A DNA stretch of 64,000 bases from Lujinxingia vulgaris (GCF_007997005.1 NZ_VOSL01000146.1:1-64000); one strand, 5' to 3'; positions 33,132 through 44,028 are shown, numbered from the stretch's first letter. The notes: generated by a model from the letters alone, not told the origin. Numbers and translations: made by a program.

Positions 33132-33971
33132 TTATTGAAAGAAGGGCAGGCGCCCCTGAACGGCCAGCGACGTGATGTCCATCGTGACGGCCACCGAGAT
33201 GTGAATCGCTACACCCATCCAGATCGAGCGCGTGTAGAGCGAGAGCAGCCCCAGGGCGATCCCTGCCAGGATGGCACCGACCGTCTCCGGGAGCGGCTTT
33301 CCGAAGTGGATCATGCAGTAGGGGATCGTCGAGACAAAAATCGCGTAGATCCCCAGACGTGCTTTCAGCCCGTGAATGAGAAATCCGCGGTAGAAGAACT
33401 CCAGCGCGAAGAACTGTGCAGCGTACACAATCTGCCAGGCGAAGAAGTCGAGCAGACTCCGGTCTGCGGCTTGATAGAAGGGGTAGGTTCGCTGAAAGCT
33501 GGGGTGGAACGCCACCGCGATCACAAAGGGGAGCACAAGCACGTAGAGGCCGACGTAGATCTTCCAATGGGTGAGGGCCCCTTCGAGCTTCATGCCGAAA
33601 TCGCGCAGCCGATGTTTCATGATCAGCGTGATGAAGAGCGCCGGGATCACGAAGTAGCCAAGAAAAGTCGTGCCACTCCAGTACGTCAGTCGCGCCAGCC
33701 GGCCGTAGTAGCGATCGGCAAAGATTGCACCGAGGGTCGCGGCCGGATCGTCCGAGAAGAGTCCCACCAGGGGCTCCAAACTCTTCCAATGCGTGGACGA
33801 GCCGTAATACTCGAGGATCGAGAGGATCAGTGCTGCCAGGGTGAGCACGCCCATCGTCGTCCAGTCGATGTCGGTGTCCTGGCGAGCGTTTCGAGCGTGC
33901 TTGCTCTGGGTCTCAACCTGGATGACCAGGTCACGGGTTAGCACCCAGAGGCGTTTCAGGGGAGAGAACAT
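33132..33971 (-). CDS. CPBP-family intramembrane metalloprotease (Abi/CAAX-like)
   Basis: The 279-residue polytopic membrane protein has about seven helices. The CPBP motif region reads FALEFFYRGFL, a glutamate and arginine three residues apart in the E-x3-R pattern, with the common second glutamate replaced by Phe. It is followed by STIPYCMIHFGKPLPET carrying the conserved histidine, and by a later helix with MGVAIHISVAV for the second histidine. CPBP proteases act on prenylated or membrane substrates, but many bacterial members have unknown targets. The start is unclear: TTG at 33980 or ATG at 33971, neither with a strong ribosome site. It diverges from mutL. Confidence 0.8.
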   Translation of the reverse strand: MFSPLKRLWVLTRDLVIQVETQSKHARNARQDTDIDWTTMGVLTLAALILSILEYYGSSTHWKSLEPLVGLFSDDPAATLGAIFADRYYGRLARLTYWSGTTFLGYFVIPALFITLIMKHRLRDFGMKLEGALTHWKIYVGLYVLVLPFVIAVAFHPSFQRTYPFYQAADRSLLDFFAWQIVYAAQFFALEFFYRGFLIHGLKARLGIYAIFVSTIPYCMIHFGKPLPETVGAILAGIALGLLSLYTRSIWMGVAIHISVAVTMDITSLAVQGRLPFFQ

Positions 33972-34101
33972 AAGGAGCAAGGCCGGGAGAAGTTCGGAGG
34001 CATCAGTCGCGCGAGGCGACCTTTTACGCTAGAAGCGCGGTGGTTTCCAGCCTGTGTCAGCGACAGCGAGCCCGGGCGCGAACATTGTAAGGGAGTAAGC
34101 A

Positions 34102-36096
34102 GTGAGTCAGGACGATCCTCTCTGGAGAAATACCGCGGCACGTCACGCCGCTGACGCCCCTCGCTCGGTGGCGGTGCTGCCCCCGGAGCTCGCCAACCAG
34201 ATCGCCGCTGGCGAGGTCGTGGAGCGTCCGGCGTCGGTGGTCAAAGAGTTGGTGGAGAATAGCCTCGACGCGGGCGCGCGGCGCATTGAGGTGACGATCG
34301 AGGGAGGGGGAAGAGACCTGATCCGAGTGGAGGACGACGGCTGTGGGATGCGCCGTGAAGATGCGCTGCGCGCCGTGGAGCGACATGCCACCAGCAAGAT
34401 CGCACGGGTTGAGGATCTCTTTGCCATCGGCACGCTGGGCTTTCGAGGGGAGGCAGTGCCCTCGATTGGCTCGGTGTCACGGATGGAGATCTGCACGCGC
34501 CCCAGGGATCAACTGGAGGGTACGCGCATCTATATCGAAGGGGGGGTGATGCAGGAGATTGAAGACGTCGGGATGGCCGCGGGGACCACGATCCTTGTCG
34601 AGGAGCTTTTCTATAATACGCCGGCGCGCTTGAAGTTTTTGAAGACGCCCGCGACCGAAACGCGGCACATCACCGAGATGTTGGTGCGGGTGGGGTTGAG
34701 CCGGCCCGACGTGCGCATCAAGTTTGTGAAGGATGGGAAGCTGCGTCTGGATCTTCCTCAGGTCGACCGACTCAAAGATCGCATTTTGGAAGTGCTCGGT
34801 CGAGAGGTCTATGATGACCTCTATCCGACCTTTGAGTATCCGGCGATTCACGGCGTGGTGGCCCGCGGGTACTTTTCGAAACCGGGCCATTCGCAGCGTT
34901 CGCCCAACAACATGTACACCTTCGTCAACGGTCGCTACGTCAGCGACCGCACGATTCGCGCGGCGATCACCGGTGCGTACAAGCATCTATTGGAGCGGGG
35001 GCGCTATCCAAGTGTGGTGCTCTTTATCGACGTACCCTTTTCGATGGTGGACATCAACGTGCACCCGGCCAAGACCGAGGTACGCTTTCATGACACGCAG
35101 CCCATCTACCGAGCGGTCTACCACGCGATCGCCGATGCACTGGCAGAGGCACCCTGGCTGGAGGGGCAGGCAGCCCGTGCGTACAACCTTGGCGAGCGGC
35201 GTACACTCAGTGGAGACGCTGCCGAGGGCAGCATGGCCGCAGGCTCACCGGCGAAAGGCGGCGGCTTTACCGGGGGGATGCTTCAGCCGGGGCGCGTGAA
35301 GATTGAACCCCTCAACGCGCGTCATCGACGCCTCTCGGAGCAGGATCGACTGGATCCGGGAGAGCTTCGCTCACCCTTTCACTCCGAACCCCGAGATGTG
35401 CAGGGCGGGTTCATCGCGCGAGGGTTGACGCCTCTGAGTGAGCCGCCGCGCATGGACCTTGGCGAGGTCGGCGGAAGTCCCTCCGGGGAGGGCGGGCCGT
35501 CGGGGCGAGATGCGTATTTTTCGACCTTAAAGGTGATCGGCCAGTTTCGGCGGGCTTACATCGTGTGTGAAGACGCCTCCGGGATGGTGATCATCGACCA
35601 GCACGCGGCCCACGAGCGCGTCGGGTTTGAGAGGCTTAAAGCGCTCTTTAAGCGGGAACATAAAGAGACTCAGCCCCTGCTCTTTCCGCTGCGCATGGAG
35701 CTCGACGCGTTGCGGTCGGCGGCGATGAGCGAAGCCATGGGGTTCTTCGCTCAGGCCGGGTTTGAGATCGATCACTTTGGCGGCAACACCTACGTGCTCA
35801 AAGAGGTACCGGCGGTGCTGCAACGCGCGCCCCACGAGAAGATCATCAAAGACGCGCTTGATGACCTCTCCAACTTCGGCGGATCGAGCCGCGTGGAAGA
35901 AGCGATGGAGTCGGTGCTGAGCCGCATGGCCTGCCACTCGGTGGTGCGAGGCCCCACGCAGCTCACTCTGGAGGAGTGTGAGGGGCTGCTCGTGCAGATG
36001 GATCAAATCGACTTTCGCGCCAACTGCCCCCACGGGCGGCCGGTGTACTACCGCATTCCGTTAATGGAACTTGAAGAGGCCTTTGATCGCCGATGA
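34102..36096 (+). CDS. mutL: DNA mismatch repair protein MutL
   Basis: The 664-residue GHKL ATPase links MutS mismatch recognition to strand removal. N-terminal motifs are visible: NQIAAGEVVERPASVVKELV, ENSLDAGARRIEV, DDGCGM, RHATSKI and GTLGFRGEA. The C-terminal domain holds the endonuclease motif DQHA-x2-E-x4-E (IIDQHAAHERVGFE) and CPHGRP, so this is the nicking type of MutL used where MutH is absent. Start is GTG at 34102 with GGGAG upstream. A G7 run at 34540-34546 within the ATPase domain is a possible slippage site. Its stop overlaps the miaA start by 4 bases. Confidence 0.97.
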   Translation: MSQDDPLWRNTAARHAADAPRSVAVLPPELANQIAAGEVVERPASVVKELVENSLDAGARRIEVTIEGGGRDLIRVEDDGCGMRREDALRAVERHATSKIARVEDLFAIGTLGFRGEAVPSIGSVSRMEICTRPRDQLEGTRIYIEGGVMQEIEDVGMAAGTTILVEELFYNTPARLKFLKTPATETRHITEMLVRVGLSRPDVRIKFVKDGKLRLDLPQVDRLKDRILEVLGREVYDDLYPTFEYPAIHGVVARGYFSKPGHSQRSPNNMYTFVNGRYVSDRTIRAAITGAYKHLLERGRYPSVVLFIDVPFSMVDINVHPAKTEVRFHDTQPIYRAVYHAIADALAEAPWLEGQAARAYNLGERRTLSGDAAEGSMAAGSPAKGGGFTGGMLQPGRVKIEPLNARHRRLSEQDRLDPGELRSPFHSEPRDVQGGFIARGLTPLSEPPRMDLGEVGGSPSGEGGPSGRDAYFSTLKVIGQFRRAYIVCEDASGMVIIDQHAAHERVGFERLKALFKREHKETQPLLFPLRMELDALRSAAMSEAMGFFAQAGFEIDHFGGNTYVLKEVPAVLQRAPHEKIIKDALDDLSNFGGSSRVEEAMESVLSRMACHSVVRGPTQLTLEECEGLLVQMDQIDFRANCPHGRPVYYRIPLMELEEAFDRR

Positions 36097-37130
36097 TGCA
36101 GATCGCAGATAACCCGGAGTTGTTTGAGGGGCTGACGCGCGTGGTGGCCCTGGTAGGGCCGACCGGCGTGGGAAAGACCGCATTCTCGCTCGAGCTGGCG
36201 GAAACGCTGAATGCCGAGATCGTGAGTGTGGACAGTCTCCAGGTGTACCGTCATCTCGACATCGGGACGGCAAAGGCGAGCCAGGCGGAGCGGGCGCGCC
36301 TGCCCCATCACGTGATCGATGTGGCCGAGCCGGATGAAGAGTTCAACGCGGCCGACTTTCGCGAGGCCGCGAGTGAGGCCATTGCCTCGATCGTGGCGCG
36401 GGGCAAGGTTCCCCTTCTCGTGGGAGGGACCGGGCTCTACCTGCGATTGCTGGTGCACGGGCTCTTTGAGGCGCCGCCACCCAGTGAGGCGCTGCGGGCG
36501 ACGTACCGAGACATCGCCGAGCGGGAAGGGCTCGAGGTGCTCTACGCTCGCCTCGAACAGGTGGATCCGGAGCTGGCTGCACGCGTAAATCGCAACGACG
36601 TGGTCCGTGTGACCCGAGGACTGGAGATCTTCGATCAGACCGGGACGCCGCTTAGCGAGCACCAGCGGGCGCATCGCTTTAAGGCGCCGAACTATCACGC
36701 GCTGAAGATCGCGCTGATACGGCCGCGAGAAGAGCTCTACGAGCGCATCAACGCTCGGGTCGATCAGATGATTGAGGAGGGACTGATCGACGAGTACCGG
36801 CGGCTGCTGGAGCGCGGTTATGGTCCGCAGCACAAGCCGATGCAGAGCCTGGGGTACCGTCAGGTGGGAGAGCATCTTCTGGAGGGGCGAGATCTCGATG
36901 ACGCGATTCATGAGATCAAGCAGCAGACGCGGCGTTACGCCAAGCAGCAGATCTCGTGGTTTCGAAGCGAGCCCCACACCCACTGGGCGATGGCCCCGGT
37001 GTTGCGTGAAGGGCGCATTCCGAGCGAGGTGCTCGCAGATTTGCGTGCCTTTATCGAGGGCGGCAAACCCACGCTTGAATGGGCCCAGATCGACCCGTAT
37101 AACGTGGAGCGCGCGTCGCGCCCCACCTGA
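36093..37130 (+). CDS. miaA: tRNA dimethylallyltransferase
   Basis: The 345-residue enzyme adds a dimethylallyl group to N6 of A37 in tRNAs that read UNN codons. Visible are the P-loop GPTGVGKT, the DSLQVYRHLDIGTAK motif, LPHHVIDV, VGGTGLYLRLL, RNDVVRVTRGLEI and, near the C-terminus, QSLGYRQVGEHL with RRYAKQQISWFR. The length fits the family (about 310-320) with a short extra C-terminal tail. The start overlaps the mutL stop (ATGA), and a second ATG follows directly; hisC follows after 23 bases. The mutL-miaA pairing is common in bacteria. Confidence 0.96.
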   Translation: MMQIADNPELFEGLTRVVALVGPTGVGKTAFSLELAETLNAEIVSVDSLQVYRHLDIGTAKASQAERARLPHHVIDVAEPDEEFNAADFREAASEAIASIVARGKVPLLVGGTGLYLRLLVHGLFEAPPPSEALRATYRDIAEREGLEVLYARLEQVDPELAARVNRNDVVRVTRGLEIFDQTGTPLSEHQRAHRFKAPNYHALKIALIRPREELYERINARVDQMIEEGLIDEYRRLLERGYGPQHKPMQSLGYRQVGEHLLEGRDLDDAIHEIKQQTRRYAKQQISWFRSEPHTHWAMAPVLREGRIPSEVLADLRAFIEGGKPTLEWAQIDPYNVERASRPT

Positions 37131-37153
37131 AAACGCAAGCAAAACGAGGAACG

Positions 37154-38278
37154 ATGAAGGCGTTAGTCGGAGAGCATATCGAGACGCTTAAGCCCTACGT
37201 ACCCGGGAAACCGATCGAGGAGCTGGAGCGAGAGCTGGGCATCGAAGGGTCGATCAAGTTGGCCAGCAATGAGAACCCGCTGGGCCCCAGCCCGAAGGCC
37301 ACCGAGGCCGCCCGGGCGCTCTTGTCCAAAGGTCATATCTACCCGGATGGGGCCGCGCATCGCCTGCGTGCAGCGGTTGCGGAGTTTCACGGGGTGGACG
37401 CCGATGAAGTCATCACCGGTAATGGCTCCAACGAGGTGCTCACCATCGCGGTGCGGACGTTCTGCACGTCGGATGACGAGGCGGTGGTCTCGGAGTACAG
37501 CTTCGCAGCCTACCCGATTATCTGTCAGGCGCAGGGGATGACGATTCGGCGCGCGCCGATGAAAGAGCCCCTGACTTTTGACCTGGAAGCGATGGCCGCG
37601 GCGATCACGCCGAAGACGAAGATCGTGTTCGTGGCGAACCCCAACAATCCCACCGGGACGTATGTGCCTGCCGACGAGCTGCGCACCTTTCTGAAGGTGG
37701 TGCCCGAAGATGTGATCGTAGTGGTGGATGAGGCCTATCACGAGTATGTGCAGGCCGAGGATTATGCCAGCGCGGAGACGATGCGCGATCTTCGGGAGCG
37801 ACTGATCATCTGCCGCACCTTCAGCAAATGCTATGGTCTTGCGGGCATTCGCGCCGGCTACGGGATTGCGCCTGCGAGCCTCATCGATCGCATGAACCGG
37901 GTGCGTGAGCCCTTCAACGTCAACATCCTCGCACAGGACGCCGCTGCGGCTGCGCTCACCGATGTGGCGTTCGTGGGGCGCTCGGTGCGCGTCAATGAGG
38001 AGGGGCGAGCGATTCTGGAGGAGGGCCTGGCGACGATGAGCGAGCTGGGCGTGAGCTGGATTCCCAGCCAGACGAACTTCCTGCTGGTGAAGACGCCGGT
38101 GGAAGGCGTGAAGGTCTACGACGCGCTCCTGCGCAAAGGCGTGATCGTGCGCCCGATGGCGGGCTACGGTCTGGGCGATTTCGTGCGCATCTCGATCGGC
38201 ACACCCGATGAGGTGCGTCGATGCCTGAGCTCGCTTGGCGAGGTGCTCCCCGCGCTTTTGAGCAGGGAGGAGGCATGA
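37154..38278 (+). CDS. hisC: Histidinol-phosphate aminotransferase
   Basis: The 374-residue fold-type I PLP enzyme exchanges amino groups between histidinol-phosphate and 2-oxoglutarate in histidine synthesis. Visible are KLASNENPLGPSPKA near the N-terminus, GNGSNEVL, the PNNPTGTYV loop, the DEAYHEYV aspartate and the Schiff-base lysine K225 in TFSKCYGLAGIRAGYGIA. The C-terminal arginine region is FVRISIGTPDE. HisC-type enzymes can also act on aromatic amino acids. It sits alone, away from other his genes, in the mutL operon, and overlaps cmk by 4 bases. Confidence 0.92.
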   Translation: MKALVGEHIETLKPYVPGKPIEELERELGIEGSIKLASNENPLGPSPKATEAARALLSKGHIYPDGAAHRLRAAVAEFHGVDADEVITGNGSNEVLTIAVRTFCTSDDEAVVSEYSFAAYPIICQAQGMTIRRAPMKEPLTFDLEAMAAAITPKTKIVFVANPNNPTGTYVPADELRTFLKVVPEDVIVVVDEAYHEYVQAEDYASAETMRDLRERLIICRTFSKCYGLAGIRAGYGIAPASLIDRMNRVREPFNVNILAQDAAAAALTDVAFVGRSVRVNEEGRAILEEGLATMSELGVSWIPSQTNFLLVKTPVEGVKVYDALLRKGVIVRPMAGYGLGDFVRISIGTPDEVRRCLSSLGEVLPALLSREEA

Positions 38279-38934
38279 TTGTCGCGATTGATGGTCCGGC
38301 GGGTGCCGGAAAGTCGACCATCGCCCGCGCGCTGGCCGAGAAGTTGGGGTTTCAGCTCGTGGACACCGGCGCGATGTACCGTGCGGTGGCCTATGAGGCG
38401 GCCGCTGCCGGGGTGGATCTGCATGACGCGGAGCGCGTCGCTGAGATCGCCCGCGGGTTGCGTTTTGAATTTAAGTTCGAGGGCGGTGAGAACGTCATCT
38501 ACTGCAATACGCGCGCGCTCCATCAGGAGATCCGCAGCGCCGAGGTAAGTCGTAACGCCAGCGTGATCTCGGCCCACCCCTCGGTCAGGCGCGAGCTTGT
38601 CGACCAGCAGCGCCAGGTGGGGCGCGAGCGCTCCAGCGTGCTGGAAGGGCGCGACATCGGCACGGTGGTCTTTCCCGACGCCGAGCTCAAGGTCTTTATC
38701 ACCGCCTCGCCAGCGGTGCGTGCGAAACGACGCGTCGAGCAGATGCGCGAAGCGGGCGACGAGGTCGATGAGGCCGAGGTGCTCCGCGACATTGTCGAGC
38801 GCGATCGGCGCGACTCCGAGCGCGACGTCGCGCCCCTGAAGAAAGCAGAAGATGCCATCGGCATCGACTCGACCGATGCCAGCGTCGAGGAGATCGTGGC
38901 CGGGCTCTGTGAGCGCATCGCCGCGCTCCGATAG
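38275..38934 (+). CDS. cmk: Cytidylate kinase
   Basis: The 219-residue enzyme phosphorylates CMP and dCMP. The P-loop AIDGPAGAGKSTIAR, the substrate segment LVDTGAMYRAVAYEA, the LEGRDIGTVVFPDAELKVFI motif and the RDRRDSERDVAPLKKAEDA lid are diagnostic. The start ATG at 38275 overlaps the hisC stop (ATGA), so it is coupled to the upstream genes. The frame could begin at 38221 inside hisC, but GGGAGGAGG lies just before 38275. It ends 12 bases before the convergent Nudix gene. Confidence 0.97.
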   Translation: MIVAIDGPAGAGKSTIARALAEKLGFQLVDTGAMYRAVAYEAAAAGVDLHDAERVAEIARGLRFEFKFEGGENVIYCNTRALHQEIRSAEVSRNASVISAHPSVRRELVDQQRQVGRERSSVLEGRDIGTVVFPDAELKVFITASPAVRAKRRVEQMREAGDEVDEAEVLRDIVERDRRDSERDVAPLKKAEDAIGIDSTDASVEEIVAGLCERIAALR

Positions 38935-38946
38935 AAGCGCTTCAGC

Positions 38947-39426
38947 TTAGCGGTCGAAGTCGGCCGACACCGGACCGCGGTCCTCAAAGATCGCGTCCGG
39001 GTACTTCGACATCAGCGGAGGGCGCTGGGCGGGCTCAAAGTAGCGCAACTCGGCGCTCTCCCCGTCGATGGCCTCCAACTCCCCTCCGAGCACCTCGACG
39101 GCGAAGACGATGACCACCGACTCCAGCTCGTCGCCGTTGGGGTAGGTGACCCGAAACCCCTCGCGGTCGCCGCCGTAGACGCCCAGAATGTGTGTAGGTT
39201 GCACGTGAAGCCCGCACTCCTCATAGACTTCGCGCACGATCGCCCGGGCCGGCGACTCTCCCGGGTCGATGGTGCCCGAGGGAAGCGACCACAGCCCGTT
39301 GTCGCTGCGACGCTGAAAGAGCACGCGCCGCTGGTCGTCGCGCACCACCGCGGCGACCGCGGGCACAAAGAGCAGGTCGTGGCCAACCTTGTCTCGCAGA
39401 CCCCGTAAAAAATCTGAGATGGGCAT
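38947..39426 (-). CDS. Nudix hydrolase
   Basis: The 159-residue protein contains a full Nudix box (GTIDPGESPARAIVREVYEE then CGL), the loop-helix-loop that binds Mg2+ and cleaves nucleoside-diphosphate-X compounds. DDQRRVLFQRRSDNGLWSLP leads into it. The substrate is not predictable from these residues; the N-terminal lead helix (ISDFLRGLRDKVG) resembles ADP-ribose-pyrophosphatase-like or general clean-up Nudix enzymes. I chose ATG 39426 because it lies 4 bases after the stop of the upstream ArsA-type gene, with AAGGG before it. It is the last gene of the ArsA-ArsA-Nudix operon. Confidence 0.9.
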   Translation of the reverse strand: MPISDFLRGLRDKVGHDLLFVPAVAAVVRDDQRRVLFQRRSDNGLWSLPSGTIDPGESPARAIVREVYEECGLHVQPTHILGVYGGDREGFRVTYPNGDELESVVIVFAVEVLGGELEAIDGESAELRYFEPAQRPPLMSKYPDAIFEDRGPVSADFDR

Positions 39427-39430
39427 CTGC

Positions 39431-40645
39431 TTAGCCCTTCGCCGTGGCGACGCGCGCGTCGGGGGCAAGCGGGGTGATGAAGTCGCTGAGCTTGAGCAGG
39501 TGTGTGAGGTTATGCACGTCTTCGCCCAGCAGGGGGATCAGCCGCAGCGCTTCGTGTCCGACCTTTGTGGCCAATGAGGCGATGGCTTCGCGGTCGCGGA
39601 TGGCGAGCCTGGCCAGCTGAAGGTAATGGGTCTCCAGGCGCTGGCGCAGCCCGCTGATACGGTCGGCGCTGGCCTCGTGGTCGGCCTCCCGCAGCAAAGC
39701 GTCGAGGTCGGTGTCTTCAATGGCCGCGATGTCCTCGGGGTGAAAGCGAGGGATGACGCGGTTGATGATGAAAAAGTCCGCCTGCTGCTCCAGCTGCCCG
39801 AGCTTCTCATGAAAATAGACCGCCTCTTTGATGCGTCGGGGGTCGGCGCTGGTGATGATGAAAAAATGCGTCAGCGGGTCACGCAGGATGAACTCGATGA
39901 GCTCGCCGCGCTGCTGCAGGGTTTCCTGCAGGTAGTGGAAGGTGTCGAAGAACTCCACAAGGTCGTTGACGAAGCTCTCTCCCAGCACCTTGGAGATGAG
40001 GCCAAGCACGATGGAGCCCGGGTTAAAGACGCGCCCCAGAAGCCCGCTTTTGCGGTTGGGCAAAAACCACTTGATGATGCGCTCATCAAAAAAGGTGCTG
40101 GCCCGCCCCGGTGTCTCCAAAAACTCCAGAGCGTTTTTGGTCGGCGGGGTGTCCAGGATGACGAGATCGAAGTAGCCGCCGGTGTAGAGGTCGTGGAGCT
40201 TCTCCAGCGCCATGTACTCCTGCATGCCGTGCAGCGCCGAGGAGAGCAGGCGGAAGATGTTGTTTTCTTTGGCACGCTTCAGCGCGCCTTTGTCGGGGGC
40301 GAGTCGGTCGACCAGGTCGTTGAAGGTCTTCTCGGAGTCGAGCATCATCGCCCAGAGCTCGCCGCCGTGATCCTCGTTGCCAGTGAGGTTGAGGGCGTCG
40401 CTCAGATCGATCTGCTGCGGGTCGTTGGTGAGGTCATCGAGGCCCAGGCTGTTGGCCAGGCGGCGCGCCGGGTCGATGGTCATGACGATCGTCTTACGAC
40501 CGGCCATCGCCGCGCGTAAACCGACGGCGGCCGACGTGGTGGTTTTTCCCACGCCGCCCGGTCCCACGCAGACGATGAGGCGCCCGGAGTCGAGCAGGTG
40601 GCGCAGTGGCGCGGCGTTGGCGTCTGAGCGAGGGCTTGCTGTCAC
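39431..40645 (-). CDS. ArsA/GET3-family ATPase (second of a pair)
   Basis: The 404-residue cytoplasmic ATPase of the SIMIBI class has the deviant Walker A GPGGVGKTTTSA. It also has the switch-like MTIDPARRLANSLGL, the VILDTPPTKNALEFL Walker B/switch II region and the late FIINRVIPRFHPED guanine/adenine-site motif. It carries one ATPase domain, unlike the double-domain ArsA arsenite pump subunit, and no arsenic genes are nearby. GET3 relatives deliver tail-anchored membrane proteins, but the bacterial roles are mostly unknown. The start is GTG at 40645 with GGAG upstream. It lies 21 bases after its paralog. Confidence 0.88.
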   Translation of the reverse strand: MTASPRSDANAAPLRHLLDSGRLIVCVGPGGVGKTTTSAAVGLRAAMAGRKTIVMTIDPARRLANSLGLDDLTNDPQQIDLSDALNLTGNEDHGGELWAMMLDSEKTFNDLVDRLAPDKGALKRAKENNIFRLLSSALHGMQEYMALEKLHDLYTGGYFDLVILDTPPTKNALEFLETPGRASTFFDERIIKWFLPNRKSGLLGRVFNPGSIVLGLISKVLGESFVNDLVEFFDTFHYLQETLQQRGELIEFILRDPLTHFFIITSADPRRIKEAVYFHEKLGQLEQQADFFIINRVIPRFHPEDIAAIEDTDLDALLREADHEASADRISGLRQRLETHYLQLARLAIRDREAIASLATKVGHEALRLIPLLGEDVHNLTHLLKLSDFITPLAPDARVATAKG

Positions 40646-40666
40646 CGAGGAACTCCTACAGGGCGC

Positions 40667-41677
40667 TTAGATGGCCAGGGGATGATCGAGCGAGGAGGAG
40701 TCGCCGCCGAGCTGACGGGCGACGTTAGCGACCACGTCGTCGCCGGAGGTCTCATAGAAGATGGGCAGTTCAATGACCGGGGCGTCGACGCGGCTGCGAA
40801 GTTCGCCCAGATAGCGCTGATCGCGGTCGTGCCAGCCCAACGCCAGGGCGTTGCCTTCGACAAGGCGAGCCAGCGCGTCGGACTCGTCGGTGGGCTCCTC
40901 GTCAAAGAGCAGGCTGCTGGTGCCCGGCGCGTTGGCGCGGACGCGGGCGAGCAGGGCGTCAAAGATGGGGCGGTCATCGTCATGCAGGGGGGCGCGGTGC
41001 ACCATGTTGGCGATGGCCAGTGTGAGGGGGCGCCCGAGCACGCTTTTAAGGTTGCTCGCGAGCTCGATGGTCTCGTTGACGGGCATCTCTTCCGGCAGGC
41101 ACACCGCGGCGATGGCGGTCTGCTTCGGATCGTTGATGATCGTTGAGACCTGGGCGGTCATCTTTGCGATGGGGCCAATGCCGCGCATCATGCCGTTCAT
41201 GGTCGCCGGTACGTTGAGAAAGGTCACCGCGTGGCCGCTCGCCGGCAGGTCGACGACGATGTGGTCGTAGCGCGGCTTGCCCTGATCTTCGGCCTCATAG
41301 AAAACGCGGATCTGGTCGAGGATGGTGACCTCGTTGACCGAGGGCGCCGCCTTAAAGAAGACGCGGGCCACGCGGTTGTTGATCACCGCTCGCGCCACAC
41401 GCTCGCCAGGCACAAAGCGGGTCAGTGTGGCCACAAAACAATCCTCGGCCATCAGGTTGGAGGCGTAGAGCGTCTCGGAGAGCTTCACCGGCTCTAGGCC
41501 CGTGCCTTCGTAGCCGTAAAGATCTTCCATGGCCGAGAAGGTGTCGGTCTCCAGTACCAGGGTGCGCTTTCCGCGCGCGGCCAGAGCTTTGCCCAGGGCG
41601 GCGGTCACGGTGCTTTTGCCGACGCCACCTTTGCCGGTGACGAAGATCAAGCGCTTGTCGAGGAGGGGGTCCAGCAT
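40667..41677 (-). CDS. ArsA/GET3-family ATPase (first of a pair)
   Basis: The 336-residue ATPase has Walker A VTGKGGVGKSTVTAALG, the VLETDTFSAMEDLYG switch I region and HIVVDLPASGHAVTFLNVP as Walker B/switch II. The switch II DLPASGH differs from the DTPPTKN of the downstream paralog, so the two are not recent copies and may form a heterodimer. Length fits a single GET3-like domain. The frame extends upstream to 41758, but MLDPLLDKRLIFV at 41677 begins just before the P-loop strand and AGGA lies upstream. It starts the operon; its promoter is in 41678-41977 but I cannot place it. Confidence 0.88.
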   Translation of the reverse strand: MLDPLLDKRLIFVTGKGGVGKSTVTAALGKALAARGKRTLVLETDTFSAMEDLYGYEGTGLEPVKLSETLYASNLMAEDCFVATLTRFVPGERVARAVINNRVARVFFKAAPSVNEVTILDQIRVFYEAEDQGKPRYDHIVVDLPASGHAVTFLNVPATMNGMMRGIGPIAKMTAQVSTIINDPKQTAIAAVCLPEEMPVNETIELASNLKSVLGRPLTLAIANMVHRAPLHDDDRPIFDALLARVRANAPGTSSLLFDEEPTDESDALARLVEGNALALGWHDRDQRYLGELRSRVDAPVIELPIFYETSGDDVVANVARQLGGDSSSLDHPLAI

Positions 41678-41875
41678 CGTCAGGAAAATCCTTGCACTGC
41701 GGGCGAGAAACAACAGGGACAAGCTAGCGACATCGGCGCAGTGGGCAACGTCAAACATCTCTCGCGCGCCTCATTGGGGGGCGCGCAGGACCGGGCGCTC
41801 AGGTGCCACTGGTTGTAGAGAGGGGCCTTGCCGGTGTCAATGCGGCAGGTGCTGTCGCCAGGGGTGCAAACGCAA

Positions 41876-41905
41876 CGAGGCGGCCCCCGAAAAGGGGCCG
41901 CCTCG
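41876..41905. terminator. Hairpin between rpsA and the ArsA operon
   Basis: CGAGGCGGCCCC and GGGGCCGCCTCG make a perfect 12-bp stem with loop CCGAAA. It lies about 70 bases past the rpsA stop. No U-run follows, so termination is probable but not certain. Confidence 0.6.
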
Positions 41906-41977
41906 CTGTGATCATGAGCTACTCGCACATGACGCGGGACGCAGGCGAGCGATGTAACGCTCGCCAGGGTGAGGAGC

Positions 41978-43693
<1,716 letters not shown>

Positions 43694-44028
43694 TGACGAC
43701 CTTGAACATATCGCTCAATGAGCGACGGTTGGTTTTGGGGAGGTTCGCCCGCCGGCCCCCGTGGCCAGCGTCTCTTAGAAGGCGACCTTCGCCGTGAAAA
43801 GTAGAACGTGTGTGACGCCTGTAAACCGCCAGAAGATATGCACCGCTTTAAGGCGGGCGCACTCCATGCTTCAGTCGCGGGTAAATCGGCGACGCGGAAA
43901 CCTAACGACGGGAGATGGGGTTGTCAATGGTGTGGTGAGGTGCGTCGAGCGTTGGCCGGGAGCGCGCCCGCCGCGCCCGCGATCAGGGCGTCGTGCGAGA
44001 GGATCGCCAGGAGGGGCCATCGCAGCGA
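43694..44028. other. rpsA upstream region
   Basis: This 335-base stretch contains the probable rpsA promoter (43899-43927) and its leader. The part next to 44028 is downstream of the lipoprotein gene and shows a GC-rich stretch (GAGCGCGCCCGCCGCGCCCGCGATC) but no clear terminator. Short frames here lack ribosome sites and look non-coding. Confidence 0.55.
43899..43927 (-). promoter_or_regulatory. Probable rpsA promoter
   Basis: On the minus strand TTGACA (43927-43922), a 17-base spacer and TAGGTT (43904-43899) lie about 205 bases before the rpsA ATG. Confidence 0.6.

Noticed and set aside
39431-41677. Arsenic efflux (ArsA) operon
   Set aside because: No arsB, arsC, arsD, arsR or acr3 gene is nearby, and each ATPase has a single domain.
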